Positions 45,969-54,156 of a DNA stretch of 64,000 nt are shown here, in pieces. Position numbers and translations under genes: made by a program. Every line of letters begins with the position of its first letter. Within the stretch, counting starts at the first letter, position 1. The DNA lies in assembly GCA_044508265.1 (NCBI GenBank), contig JBIQIB010000004.1:12341-76340 (forward strand), given 5' to 3'. The notes under the pieces were generated by a model. That model was not told the DNA's origin. It made no database searches and worked only from the letters and a program-made list of their open reading frames with translations. The stretch is from JAEZDP01 sp044508265. GTDB taxonomy: Bacteria; Acidobacteriota; Vicinamibacteria; Vicinamibacterales; Vicinamibacteraceae.

Positions 45969-47348
45969 ATGATCCACATCGACACCAGCATCACGCCGAG
46001 GTCGCTCCTCGGCGCCATCGATCGTCTGTTCGAGCTGTCGGGCCGCAAGATCGCGCTCATCGAGAAGCACCGGGATCCGTCCGCGGGCACGCCCGTCTTC
46101 ACTGTCGCAGGCCGGTATACGTCGCGCGGCTGGACCGAGTGGACGCAGGGCTTCCAGTTCGGGTCGGCCATCCTGCAGTTCGACGCCACCGGCGACGCCG
46201 CGATGCTCGAGATCGGCAGGCGCAACACCCTGCAGCACATGGCGAGCCACGTCAGCCACGTGGGCGTCCACGATCACGGGTTCAACAACGTCTCGACATA
46301 CGGCAACCTGCTGCGACTCGCGCGGGAGGGCCGCATCGCGGCCGACGAGTGGGAGGTCGCGTTCTACGAGCTGGCGCTCAAGGTCTCCGGTGCGGTCCAG
46401 GCGGCGCGCTGGACGGAGCTGCCCGACGGCCTGGGCTACATCCGATCGTTCAACGGTCCCCAGTCGCTCTTCGCCGACACGATGCGCTCGCTGCGCGCGC
46501 TGGCGCTGGCGCACCTGCTCGGCCACGCGCTGATGGGCGAGCGCGATGCCCGCATCTCGCTGCTGAAGCGCCTCGTGCAACATGCCGACACGACGGCCCG
46601 CTACAACGTCTACTTCGGCACGGGCCGCGACGCCTACGACGTGCGCGGCCGCGTTGCGCACGAGTCGATCTTCAACGTGACCGACGGCTCGTACAGGTGC
46701 CCGTCCACGCAGCAGGGCTATTCGCCGTTCAGCACATGGACGCGCGGCCTCGCCTGGGTGCTGACCGGCTTTGCCGAGCAGCTCGAGTTCCTCGAGACGC
46801 TGCGGGACGCCGAGCTGAAGCCGTTCGGTGGGAAGGCGAAGGTACGCGACCGGTTCCTGGAGGCGGCCCGCGCGACGGCAGACTTCTACATCGCCAACAC
46901 GCCGGCGTGCGGCGTGCCCTACTGGGACACTGGCGCGCCGGGTCTCGTGCATCTCGGCGACTACCTCGGTCGCCCGGCCGACCCGTTCAACGACCACGAG
47001 CCGGTGGACAGCTCCGCTGCCGCCATCGCCGCTCAGGGGCTGGTCAGGCTCGGACGCTTCCTCGACGCGCACGGCGACAGGAAGGCGGGACGACGGTACT
47101 TCGCTGCCGGGCTGACGACAGCCCGCACGCTGTTCGACGAGCCGTACATCTCGACAGCGCCGAGACATCAGGGCCTGCTGCTGCACGCGGTCTACCACCG
47201 GCCGAACGGCTGGGACCACGTCCCGCGCGGCCGCAAGGTGCCGTGCGGCGAATCGGCGATGTGGGGCGACTACCACCTGCGAGAGCTGGCGTTGCTCGTC
47301 CGCCGGCTCGCGCGCCGGGAGCCGTACTACACCTTCTTCAGCATCTGA
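45969..47348 (+). CDS. GH88/GH105-like unsaturated uronyl hydrolase
   Basis: This 459-residue protein resembles glycoside hydrolase family 88/105 enzymes, which remove unsaturated uronic acids released by polysaccharide lyases. Family-like segments are QQGYSPFSTWTRGLAWVLTG, DSSAAAIAAQGLVRLGRFL and GESAMWGDYHLRELAL, spread over a helical barrel. The first segment has PFSTW where many GH88 enzymes have an acidic residue, so the activity may differ. There is no signal peptide, so it should act in the cytoplasm. A 10-bp palindrome (45959-45968) lies directly before the ATG and no clear ribosome-binding site is seen. Confidence 0.78.
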   Translation: MIHIDTSITPRSLLGAIDRLFELSGRKIALIEKHRDPSAGTPVFTVAGRYTSRGWTEWTQGFQFGSAILQFDATGDAAMLEIGRRNTLQHMASHVSHVGVHDHGFNNVSTYGNLLRLAREGRIAADEWEVAFYELALKVSGAVQAARWTELPDGLGYIRSFNGPQSLFADTMRSLRALALAHLLGHALMGERDARISLLKRLVQHADTTARYNVYFGTGRDAYDVRGRVAHESIFNVTDGSYRCPSTQQGYSPFSTWTRGLAWVLTGFAEQLEFLETLRDAELKPFGGKAKVRDRFLEAARATADFYIANTPACGVPYWDTGAPGLVHLGDYLGRPADPFNDHEPVDSSAAAIAAQGLVRLGRFLDAHGDRKAGRRYFAAGLTTARTLFDEPYISTAPRHQGLLLHAVYHRPNGWDHVPRGRKVPCGESAMWGDYHLRELALLVRRLARREPYYTFFSI

Positions 47349-47390
47349 TCCCGCGTCGGACGCTTCGACGCGCCCGACGCCGCAAGAGCC

Positions 47391-48185
47391 ATGCTCGTCC
47401 GCCTCGTCGTTCTGGCCCTGCTCACGGCCGCGCTGCAGGCAACTGGCAGCAGCAACCTGCGGGTGATGACCTTCAACATCCACGCGGGCCACGGAGACCT
47501 CTCGCGGATCGCATCGGTCATCGACGCCGCATCACCAGATGTCGTGGCGCTGCAGGAAGTGGACGTGCACTGGGACGCGCGGAGCGGCTTCGTCGATCAG
47601 GCACGCACGCTGGCCGCGGCAACCGGCATGGACGTGCGCTTCGCGCCAATCTACCAGCTGCCAGGCACGACGCCGGACGCCCCGATGCGGGAGTTCGGCG
47701 TCGCCGTGCTGAGCCGCCTGCCCATCACGTCGTGGCGTAACCACGCCATCACGCGGCTCTCAACGCAGGACGGTGCAGCCGGGCCGGCGCCGGCGCCAGG
47801 CTTCCTGGAAGCCACCATCCGAACGTCCGGCGGCGACGTGGACGTCTTCGTAACGCACCTCGACTTCAGGCGTGACCCCGCCGTGCGTCAAATGCAGGTG
47901 GCCGAGATGCTGGCCGTCGTGAAGGCGAGTTCGAGGCCGGTGATCCTGACGGGCGACATGAACGCGCCGCCCGATGCAGCCGAGATCCGTCCGTTGCGTC
48001 AGGCATTGCGTGACGTGTGGAACGACAGCGACGGCAATGGCGCGACCTTCCCTGCCGAGGGGCCTTCGCGGCGGATCGACTTCGTGCTCGTGTCGCGCGA
48101 CATCGAGGTGAGACGAGCACGGGTGGTCCGGACCGATGCCTCGGACCACCTGCCGGTGGTGGCGGACCTGGTCCTGCCGCGGTGA
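47391..48185 (+). CDS. Endonuclease/exonuclease/phosphatase-family protein
   Basis: This 264-residue protein has an N-terminal hydrophobic stretch (LVVLALLTAALQA), probably a signal peptide. The full EEP-family core follows: RVMTFNIHAG, VVALQEVDVH (metal-binding Glu), FVTHLDF, LTGDMNAPPD, RIDFVLVS and the final SDHLPVVADL with the catalytic Asp/His. These enzymes cleave phosphodiester or phosphomonoester bonds in nucleic acids, lipids or sugars; exported members are often sphingomyelinase- or phosphatase-like. The stop codon TGA is embedded in the first unit of a 22-23-bp direct repeat array. Confidence 0.87.
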   Translation: MLVRLVVLALLTAALQATGSSNLRVMTFNIHAGHGDLSRIASVIDAASPDVVALQEVDVHWDARSGFVDQARTLAAATGMDVRFAPIYQLPGTTPDAPMREFGVAVLSRLPITSWRNHAITRLSTQDGAAGPAPAPGFLEATIRTSGGDVDVFVTHLDFRRDPAVRQMQVAEMLAVVKASSRPVILTGDMNAPPDAAEIRPLRQALRDVWNDSDGNGATFPAEGPSRRIDFVLVSRDIEVRRARVVRTDASDHLPVVADLVLPR

Positions 48186-48236
48186 CAGGACACCCGGAGA
48201 GCGGTGACAGGACGGCCCGGAGAGCAGTGACAGGAC
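48182..48236. repeat. Three GTGACAGGAC direct repeats
   Basis: GTGACAGGAC occurs at 48182-48191, 48204-48213 and 48227-48236, spaced 22 and 23 bp, with CCCGGAGAGC-like sequence between. The first copy supplies the TGA stop of the upstream gene, and the last copy runs into the REP hairpin. Confidence 0.7.
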
Positions 48237-48258
48237 GGCCCGGAGGGCCGTCCCTACC
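48233..48258 (-). repeat. GTAG-headed REP hairpin (copy 1)
   Basis: A perfect 9-bp stem (GGACGGCCC/GGGCCGTCC) with a 3-base loop spans 48233-48253 and is followed by CTACC. Read on the minus strand this is GGTAG then a palindrome, the form of RAYT-associated REP elements. The TAG of the head is the stop codon of the SelA-like gene (48254-48256). Confidence 0.75.
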
Positions 48259-49459
48259 GGCGCTGGAGCTCTTCCTTCAGACGACGGGCGACGATCTCCG
48301 CCTGGCCGTCTTCCATCATCCAGACACCCACCATCAGCTGGTTGCCTGGCCGCACGCCGATGGACGGCGTGCCGTCGCGGAGCCGGCGCGAGACCTCGCT
48401 CGGCGTGAAGCCGAGCTGCTCCGCATCCCACGAGACCAGCACGTGCGGCACGTGGTTGGCTACCTCCGGCACGGTGATCTCCGCGCTGACGCCTGGCACC
48501 GATGCCGCCGCGGCGCGAATCAGCTCGGCCCGCCTGTCGAACTCGGCACGCTCGGCCGCGTGGTCCTTGGCGACGTAGGTCTCGAGCGCGACCAGCATCG
48601 CCAGGAGCTCTTCCTTGTTGACCTTCATGCCGCGGCCGATGGCGTTGCCGTTCGGCGACGCGTTCATGCGGGCAGCCTCGATGAGGTCCTTCCGCCCGGT
48701 GAGGATGCCGGCGCTCTGCGGGCCGCGAAGACCCTTGCCCCCCGAGAAGCACACGAGGTCGAAGCCCATGTCGATGTACTTCCACAGGTTCTCGACCGGG
48801 GGCACGTCGGCCGCGCAGTCGTTCATCGTCGGAACGCCGTGCTTCTTCCCGAGACGCACGAACTCCTCGTCGCGAATTTTCCCGACGGAGTTGTTGTTGT
48901 TGTAGAAGAGCATCATCGCCGTGTGCCACGAGATGGCGCGCTCGAGCTCCTCGGCCGTCTCGACCTCGATCAACCTGACGCCGCAGTTGCGTATCGCGTG
49001 GTCGTACCCGAAGCGATGCGACTTCTGGATGATGACCTCGCTCTTCATGTCGACGAGGTTCGGCAGGTTGACGATCTTCAGCCTGTCGGTGCCGGTGAGG
49101 ACGCCGGCGGTGCCGAGCGTCATCGCCGACGCCGCGCCGGCGCTGACCATGGCCGCCTCGGCGTGCGTGATCTTCGCGATGCGCTCGCCCACCCGATCGT
49201 GCAGGTCGTTCAGGAAGACGTAGTGCTTCGAGGCGTACTGCCAGGCCTCGCGTACCTCGTCGGGCATGAGCGACGCCGTCATGTCGGTGTACGTGCCGGC
49301 CGCGTTGATGAAGGGCTTCACTCCGAGATCGGCGAAGTAGTCGCGCGGGGCGGCATGCAGACGCGCGCCGGTCGCGGCGGTGGCAGCGCCGCCGGCGACG
49401 AGTCCTCCGATGAGCGGGAGCCCCGACAGGGTTTCGAGAAAGCTTCTACGCGTCCACAT
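48254..49459 (-). CDS. Tat-exported SelA-like PLP-dependent enzyme
   Basis: This 401-residue protein belongs to the SelA/DgaE-like branch of fold-type I PLP enzymes, which includes D-glucosaminate-6-phosphate ammonia-lyase. It starts with a Tat-type signal (WTRRSFLETLSGLPLIGGLV). Core motifs are INAAGTYTDM, SAGAASAMTLG and the PLP-lysine loop FSGGKGLRGPQSAG. True selenocysteine synthase is unlikely: the enzyme is predicted to be exported and no other selenium gene is present. A PLP enzyme folded in the cytoplasm suits Tat export. REP arrays flank both ends of the gene, and the stop codon lies inside one. A paralogue lies at 62338-63972. Confidence 0.87.
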   Translation of the reverse strand: MWTRRSFLETLSGLPLIGGLVAGGAATAATGARLHAAPRDYFADLGVKPFINAAGTYTDMTASLMPDEVREAWQYASKHYVFLNDLHDRVGERIAKITHAEAAMVSAGAASAMTLGTAGVLTGTDRLKIVNLPNLVDMKSEVIIQKSHRFGYDHAIRNCGVRLIEVETAEELERAISWHTAMMLFYNNNNSVGKIRDEEFVRLGKKHGVPTMNDCAADVPPVENLWKYIDMGFDLVCFSGGKGLRGPQSAGILTGRKDLIEAARMNASPNGNAIGRGMKVNKEELLAMLVALETYVAKDHAAERAEFDRRAELIRAAAASVPGVSAEITVPEVANHVPHVLVSWDAEQLGFTPSEVSRRLRDGTPSIGVRPGNQLMVGVWMMEDGQAEIVARRLKEELQRR

Positions 49460-49473
49460 GGCGTGTTCCCTTC

Positions 49474-49506
49474 AGTCAACGGACAGTCAACGGACAATCA
49501 ACGGAC
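49474..49506. repeat. Three 11-bp tandem repeats upstream of the SelA-like gene
   Basis: AGTCAACGGAC occurs twice in tandem (49474-49484 and 49485-49495), then once as AATCAACGGAC (49496-49506). The last copy runs into the second REP hairpin. The array lies 15 bp upstream of the SelA-like start codon, so it occupies that gene's likely promoter or leader. Confidence 0.75.
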
Positions 49507-49528
49507 GGCCCGGAGGGCCGTCCCTACC
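49503..49528 (-). repeat. GTAG-headed REP hairpin (copy 2)
   Basis: The hairpin at 49503-49523 is identical to copy 1 (same 9-bp stem and GGA loop on the plus strand) and is again followed by CTACC. It lies in the gap between the SelA-like and RidA lipoprotein genes. Confidence 0.8.
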
Positions 49529-49531
49529 TGA

Positions 49532-49557
49532 GGACGGCTCGGGGAGCCGTCCCTACC
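49532..49557 (-). repeat. GTAG-headed REP hairpin (copy 3, variant)
   Basis: GGACGGCTC pairs with GAGCCGTCC around a GGG loop, followed by CTACC. The change C to T in one arm is matched by G to A in the other, so the stem is kept by compensation. The TAG of the head (49553-49555) is the stop codon of the RidA lipoprotein gene. Confidence 0.78.
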
Positions 49558-50743
49558 GGGTGGCGGTGACGCCGATCTGCACCCGCGCGCCGCCCTGCGG
49601 GGTCACCTGCACGGTCGTCCGCGCGGGCGGGTCGTGCGGGAACGTCTCGCGATACACCTCGTTCATGGCGGCCATGTCCGCCAGGTCTGCCAGGAAGACG
49701 CGGACGTCTACCACGTCGTCCCACGACAGGCCGCCCGACTCGACCGCCTCGCGTGCCCTTGCGAACGCGGCACGTGCCTGCGCGGCGACGTCGCCCGCCT
49801 CGGGCGCCGTCACCAGCGGCGTCTGCACGCGAGCGGCGTCCGATCGCGCCGCGACGAACGTCAATTCGACCTTGATTGGACCCGGCAGGCGGGGCAGGAA
49901 CACTGGACCTGCGCCCGGTGCCTGCCCGCCAGGGAACGGCGCGGCGAAGGCCTCCTCGAACCCGGCCATTTCAGCGGGCGTTGTCACGTAAGCCGTCGTC
50001 GACACGACGTCGCCGAAGCCGAGGCCCGCCGCGGTCAGGGTGGTGGCGATGTTCGCAAGTGTTCCCGTCACCTGACCAGGCACGTCGTCGGCCACGGCGC
50101 GGTCCTTCGGGTCTTGCCCGCCCATGCCCGAGAGGTACAGCACGTCGCCTGCCCAGACCGCAGCCGAGTACGGTCCGAGCGGCGCCGGCAAGGTCCCGTC
50201 GGGTGGACGCACGACAGCGATGGCGGAAGCATCCGCATGCGCGATGCAGGCGATCTCGACGAGCGAGTTGCCGGGCACGGCACCGGCCTCGACGGTGGTC
50301 CTCGCCGGGACGCGGCCTTCGAAGAAGCTGCCGTAGACCTCGTTCATCCCCGCGTAGTCGTCCATCGACGCCAGGAAGACGTGGCACTTCACGAGGTGCT
50401 CGTGGCCGAGTCCGTCGGCCGCCAGGATTGCGCCGATGTTCTCCATGGCCTGGCGCGTCTGCGCGGCAATCCCCTCCCCGGACGCGCCCGTGACCGGATC
50501 GACGCCGAGTTGCCCGGCAAGGTAGACGGCATCACCGGCCCGCACGGCGAACGAGTACGGGCGGTCCGCCGGGAAGCCCGCGGGCCGGAGGACGCGGCGC
50601 GCGCCGGTGGCGTCGTTCGACGCGGACGCCGGCTTCGCAGTGGCGTCCTCGCTGGCGGGCCGCGCCTCCTCGCGCGTGCAGGCCGCCGGCAGGATCGCGA
50701 CGAGAAGCGCCAGCACGGCGCCATAGCGGCATCGCGGCATCAT
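49553..50743 (-). CDS. Lipoprotein with three RidA-type domains
   Basis: This 396-residue protein has a lipobox (LPAAC, about Cys22) and a Ser/Ala linker, then tandem RidA domains. Domain 1 (about 50-175) holds DAVYLAGQLGVDPVTG and ARTTVEAGAVPGNSLVEIACI. Domain 2 (about 178-300) holds GPYSAAVWAGDVLYLSGMGG. Domain 3 (about 305-396) lacks its first strands but keeps VFLADLADMAAMNEVYRETF and ARTTVQV. RidA normally forms trimers of single domains, so a three-domain chain may fold as a built-in trimer. The key Arg is present in domains 1 and 3 but not clearly in 2. It is the last gene of an eight-gene operon; its TAG stop lies in a REP element. Confidence 0.85.
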   Translation of the reverse strand: MMPRCRYGAVLALLVAILPAACTREEARPASEDATAKPASASNDATGARRVLRPAGFPADRPYSFAVRAGDAVYLAGQLGVDPVTGASGEGIAAQTRQAMENIGAILAADGLGHEHLVKCHVFLASMDDYAGMNEVYGSFFEGRVPARTTVEAGAVPGNSLVEIACIAHADASAIAVVRPPDGTLPAPLGPYSAAVWAGDVLYLSGMGGQDPKDRAVADDVPGQVTGTLANIATTLTAAGLGFGDVVSTTAYVTTPAEMAGFEEAFAAPFPGGQAPGAGPVFLPRLPGPIKVELTFVAARSDAARVQTPLVTAPEAGDVAAQARAAFARAREAVESGGLSWDDVVDVRVFLADLADMAAMNEVYRETFPHDPPARTTVQVTPQGGARVQIGVTATR

Positions 50744-52083
50744 CGGTCGTGTCGCGGCCTCAGGGCCGCCTGGCTGTTCATGTCGGTCGTCGCTCCGGGA
50801 ACCGGCGTCAGGAACACCCGGGCCCCGACGTGCAGGTCGGGCAGCACGAGCTCCGCGGCGCCGTCGCGTTGTGTGAAGGGTATCAGCACGGCCTCCTGCC
50901 CTGGCGTTTCCAGCTGCACGGACGCATAGACGCCGCGCACGCGCAGCTGCACCGGCCGCGGCTCGGCCGCGTAGTTCACGACCTCGAGGACGAGGGCGCC
51001 GTCGCCGGGAGCGCGCCAGGCGGTGACGAGCACGGTGATGCCGTTCCAGATGTCGAACGTTCGTCGCTCCCGTCCCAGACGGTTGCGGACGTCGATCGCG
51101 AAGACGTTGGGATCGGTGACCGGTTCCTCGGCGCGCATCACCAGGTGGCCGGCGGTCTCGTGCGCGGCAAGCGCCTCACCGAGATTCGACTCGGGCGCGT
51201 CGAGCAGCACGACGGCGTCCGGAAGCGCCGCGGCGTCGAGCTCGGACGGCGCCACGACGTCGAACGCGACGTTGTGGCGCGCGAGCAGGTCGAGCACCGA
51301 CATCGCTGCGGCCGGCTCCGCGGCAACCACCGTGACATCCGAGACCCTCTCGTGCCGGCGCGGCAGGTCCCAGGCATAGAAGGCCATCGCCTGACGGATG
51401 GCGCTCCACGTGCGGCGGGCCTCGGGCTGCCCACGCAGGAGCTCTTCCTGAAGCCGTTCGTGCAGCGGGAGCAGCAGCGACGCGCCCGTGCTGCCGGCGT
51501 CGGCAATCGCCACGAGGTAATGCTCGACGTCCGGCCCCGCATCCTCGTCAGCGACTGTCTGCGGAACCCATTCATAGGTCAGCAGCACCGACGGGTCCTG
51601 CCGCAGTCCCGCGGTCTCGACGATGGCGCCGTTGTGCTCGAGCCAGGGCTGCGCCGTCCGGCCGGCCACCTGCAGCACGCCGTTGTTGTTCGAGACGGCG
51701 TTGAGCCGGACGTGCGGCCAGGCCCCGCCCTCCTCGAGGGTCAGAATCCGCCCGGTGCCGTCGGGCAACGCCTTCTCGATGGCGCGACGCTGCGCATCGG
51801 TCATGGCACCGCGCACGACGACGCCGGCGCGGGCCGATGCCGGCAGCGCGGACGCCGCGAGCGTCGCGGCGTCGGCCTCCACCATCACGCGATACCCCAG
51901 CCGCGCGGCGGTCTCCACGGCCTCCTGCCGATCGAGCGGCAGCACGATCGTGCGGATCCCGAGCGCCTCCGGCGATGGCACGTGCCCGAGCGTCCACCGG
52001 ACCAGCGTCTCGGCCCGGGCGGCCGACACCGCAAGCCCCAGCATCAGGCACGCCATCCACACGGGCGCGAGTCGATGCCTCAT
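50740..52083 (-). CDS. Secreted protein of unknown function
   Basis: I do not recognise this 447-residue protein. It has a signal peptide (VWMACLMLGLAVSAARAE). The mature chain has a TIM-barrel-like rhythm in the first half (LGIRTIVLPLDRQEAVETA, LGYRVMVEADAATLAAS) and a beta-rich C-terminal domain (LVLEVVNYAAEPRPVQLRVRG), which resembles the ends of some glycoside hydrolases. No catalytic motif is clear. The ATG at 52083 overlaps the ApbE stop by 4 bp, and the 3' end overlaps the RidA lipoprotein gene by 4 bp, so it is firmly part of the operon. The longer in-frame reading upstream is a shadow of apbE. Confidence 0.7.
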   Translation of the reverse strand: MRHRLAPVWMACLMLGLAVSAARAETLVRWTLGHVPSPEALGIRTIVLPLDRQEAVETAARLGYRVMVEADAATLAASALPASARAGVVVRGAMTDAQRRAIEKALPDGTGRILTLEEGGAWPHVRLNAVSNNNGVLQVAGRTAQPWLEHNGAIVETAGLRQDPSVLLTYEWVPQTVADEDAGPDVEHYLVAIADAGSTGASLLLPLHERLQEELLRGQPEARRTWSAIRQAMAFYAWDLPRRHERVSDVTVVAAEPAAAMSVLDLLARHNVAFDVVAPSELDAAALPDAVVLLDAPESNLGEALAAHETAGHLVMRAEEPVTDPNVFAIDVRNRLGRERRTFDIWNGITVLVTAWRAPGDGALVLEVVNYAAEPRPVQLRVRGVYASVQLETPGQEAVLIPFTQRDGAAELVLPDLHVGARVFLTPVPGATTDMNSQAALRPRHDR

Positions 52084-53114
52084 CGCGTCGCTCCTCGGTA
52101 GAACGCCATGGCGTCCGGTGCCGGACCGGCAACGGCCGTCACCACGCCGTCGGGTCCGGTCCACCAGGCCGATGCGCGGCCGACATGACGCAGGATCTCC
52201 CGGCCCTGACTGACCGGCGACAGCAGCAGCGCCGTCGAGAGTGCGTCGGCCGTCGCCGCGTCTGCAGCCCGCACCGACACAGTCACCCGATTCGACTCAG
52301 GCTCGCCAGCGCCGACGGCAATGAGCTCCATCGTGGACCCGGACGTGGACAGGGCTTCGTCGTGGAGCATCAGCGGCGCGTCGGCTCCGGCTGCCTGCAC
52401 GGGCCAGCCATCCTGACCGGGCGCCTGGCCAACCGCCAGGATCGTGCTGCCGCCGGCGTTCACACTGGCCGACGTGATGCCGTGCGCCCGCAGCACGTCC
52501 ATCGCACGGTCGACAGCGATGCCCTTGCCGATCGCACCGAAGTCGAGGCGCAGGCACGAGGATGCGAGGCGGACGCGGTCCGGAGGTACGAGGGTGAGCT
52601 TGTCGCTGCCGACGCAGCGCCTCGCCTCGGCGAGTGCCTCGGGCGCCGGCACGTCCTGATCCTCCGCGGCGGTGCGCCACACCTCGACGAGCGGGCCGAC
52701 GGTGACGTCGAATCGGCCGTCAGTAAGCCGGGTCATCTCCAGCGATCGGTCGAGCGCGTCGTACAAGTCCCGCGACACCGGCACCGCCACGTCCACGGGC
52801 ATCCGCACGAGACGCGACGCCTCGCTCTCAGCGTCGTAGTGGCTGAGCACGCCATCGAGACGTGTCACTTCGTCCAGAGCCGCGTCCAGGACTTCGCGCG
52901 CCCTGGCCGGAGCGATCGTTGGTTCATGGACGAGGATGCGGAAGACCGTCCCCATGACGACGCGCTGGGCCGCGTGCACGCCTGCCGGCGCAGGCTGCTC
53001 GTCTGCCGCGCGTGCGCTGCCGGCCATCAGCGTCACCGCTGCCGTCGCCAGTGCCACGGCGCGCCCGGATCGGGAGACGAGACGCCGGCGAACCGGCCGC
53101 TCACCTGAGCGCAT
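52080..53114 (-). CDS. apbE: FAD:protein FMN transferase ApbE
   Basis: ApbE attaches FMN covalently to threonines of periplasmic flavoproteins, using FAD. The 344-residue protein has an export signal (SGRAVALATAAVTLMAGSARA) and the family core: VMGTVFRILV, LSHYDAESEASRL, DGRFDVTVGPLVEVW, DFGAIGKGIAVDRA and VNAGGSTI. The expected flavinylated target is not obvious among its neighbours. It lies between a PQQ-type propeller gene (14-bp overlap) and the unknown secreted protein (4-bp overlap), so some redox role of the operon is likely. Confidence 0.92.
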   Translation of the reverse strand: MRSGERPVRRRLVSRSGRAVALATAAVTLMAGSARAADEQPAPAGVHAAQRVVMGTVFRILVHEPTIAPARAREVLDAALDEVTRLDGVLSHYDAESEASRLVRMPVDVAVPVSRDLYDALDRSLEMTRLTDGRFDVTVGPLVEVWRTAAEDQDVPAPEALAEARRCVGSDKLTLVPPDRVRLASSCLRLDFGAIGKGIAVDRAMDVLRAHGITSASVNAGGSTILAVGQAPGQDGWPVQAAGADAPLMLHDEALSTSGSTMELIAVGAGEPESNRVTVSVRAADAATADALSTALLLSPVSQGREILRHVGRASAWWTGPDGVVTAVAGPAPDAMAFYRGATR

Positions 53115-54156
53115 AGACGACCCCGGGATACGTGGCCAGGTAGATGGCCTCGTCGGTGATCACTGGCGTCGACTGCAGGGAGCCACCCAGGCTCGCCCGC
53201 CACAGCACCTCGCCCGCCTCCGTGTCGTAGGCGATCGTGGAGCCCCAGAAGCCCTGGATGCACACGAGCCCGGCGCCAGCGACGGGCGCGGCGGTGATCT
53301 GACGGATCGACAGCGTCTTCCAGCGCTCGCGTCCGTCACGAGCGTCGAGCGCGTACAGGTGGCCGTCCTTCCCGCCGATGTACGCCACGCCGTCGTGGAC
53401 GGCAGCGGATCCGCTCACGCCGAGCCCCGTCTGCACGCGCCAGCGCTGCGTGCCCGTCGCGGCGTCCAGGCCATAGATGCCGTAGTCCTCCGACCCCACC
53501 ACCACGACGCCGTCGCTCACCGCCGGCGCCGCAGACACGCTGTCGTCGGCCTGATGCGTCCAGAGGTCCTCGCCGCCTGCTCGTGCCAGCGCGACGACAC
53601 GCCCGTCGCTCATCCCGAAGATGACGCGTCCGTCGCCGGCATGCGCCGTCGAGTGAATGCGCGCCTCGAACTGTCGCAGCCAGCGGCGACGTCCATCCGC
53701 GAGCTCGAAGGCCCCGAAGTGGCCGCCAGACGAGCCCACGAAGACCAGGCCGCCCTCCACGACCGGCGACGCCCAGATGGGCCCGTCGAGCGTGACCTCC
53801 CACCGCGTCGCCCCGGCCGTCCGCTCGACGGCGCGGAGCCTGCCATCGTCGCCACCGAAGAGGACCAGGTCGCCCACGACGGCGGGCGTCGAATGCAGCG
53901 AGGCCGGCGCCTGAACCGTCCAGCGTGCACGCCCTGTCGCCGCGTCGAGCGCGCGCAGCCAGCCGTCGCGGCACGTCACGTACAGGACACCGTCGGCCAG
54001 CACAGGACTCGACCGCACGCCGTCCGGCAGCGACACCTTCCAGAGCAGGTCGGCGGGTGCCGCACGCCGCCGCGGCGCGTGGCCGCCGTCACGGGCGTTG
54101 CTGCCGAGCAGCCCCGGCCAGTCGACACGAGCCGCCGGCGACGCGTCCTGCATCAC
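53101..54156 (-). CDS. PQQ-binding-like beta-propeller protein
   Basis: This 351-residue protein is built of repeated propeller blades with the pattern GxVYxxxxDGxLxALDAxTGxxxWxx; examples are LRALDAATGRARWTV, YGIYGLDAATGTQRWRV and LYALDARDGRERWK. This is the fold of BamB-like and PQQ-dehydrogenase-like proteins. The catalytic residues and length of true PQQ dehydrogenases are missing. No signal peptide is visible, which is odd among exported neighbours. It may start at GTG 54156, giving a 4-bp overlap with the DUF362 stop, or at ATG 54153. Confidence 0.8.
   Translation of the reverse strand: MMQDASPAARVDWPGLLGSNARDGGHAPRRRAAPADLLWKVSLPDGVRSSPVLADGVLYVTCRDGWLRALDAATGRARWTVQAPASLHSTPAVVGDLVLFGGDDGRLRAVERTAGATRWEVTLDGPIWASPVVEGGLVFVGSSGGHFGAFELADGRRRWLRQFEARIHSTAHAGDGRVIFGMSDGRVVALARAGGEDLWTHQADDSVSAAPAVSDGVVVVGSEDYGIYGLDAATGTQRWRVQTGLGVSGSAAVHDGVAYIGGKDGHLYALDARDGRERWKTLSIRQITAAPVAGAGLVCIQGFWGSTIAYDTEAGEVLWRASLGGSLQSTPVITDEAIYLATYPGVVYALR

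Noticed and set aside
48254..49459. Genuine L-seryl-tRNA(Sec) selenium transferase (SelA)
   Set aside because: The protein has a Tat signal, there is no selB, selC or selD nearby, and the motifs fit SelA-like lyases of the DgaE type as well.
53101..54156. PQQ-dependent alcohol dehydrogenase
   Set aside because: It is much too short, has no signal peptide, no catalytic Asp/Ca site and no disulfide ring motif; only the propeller repeats are shared.
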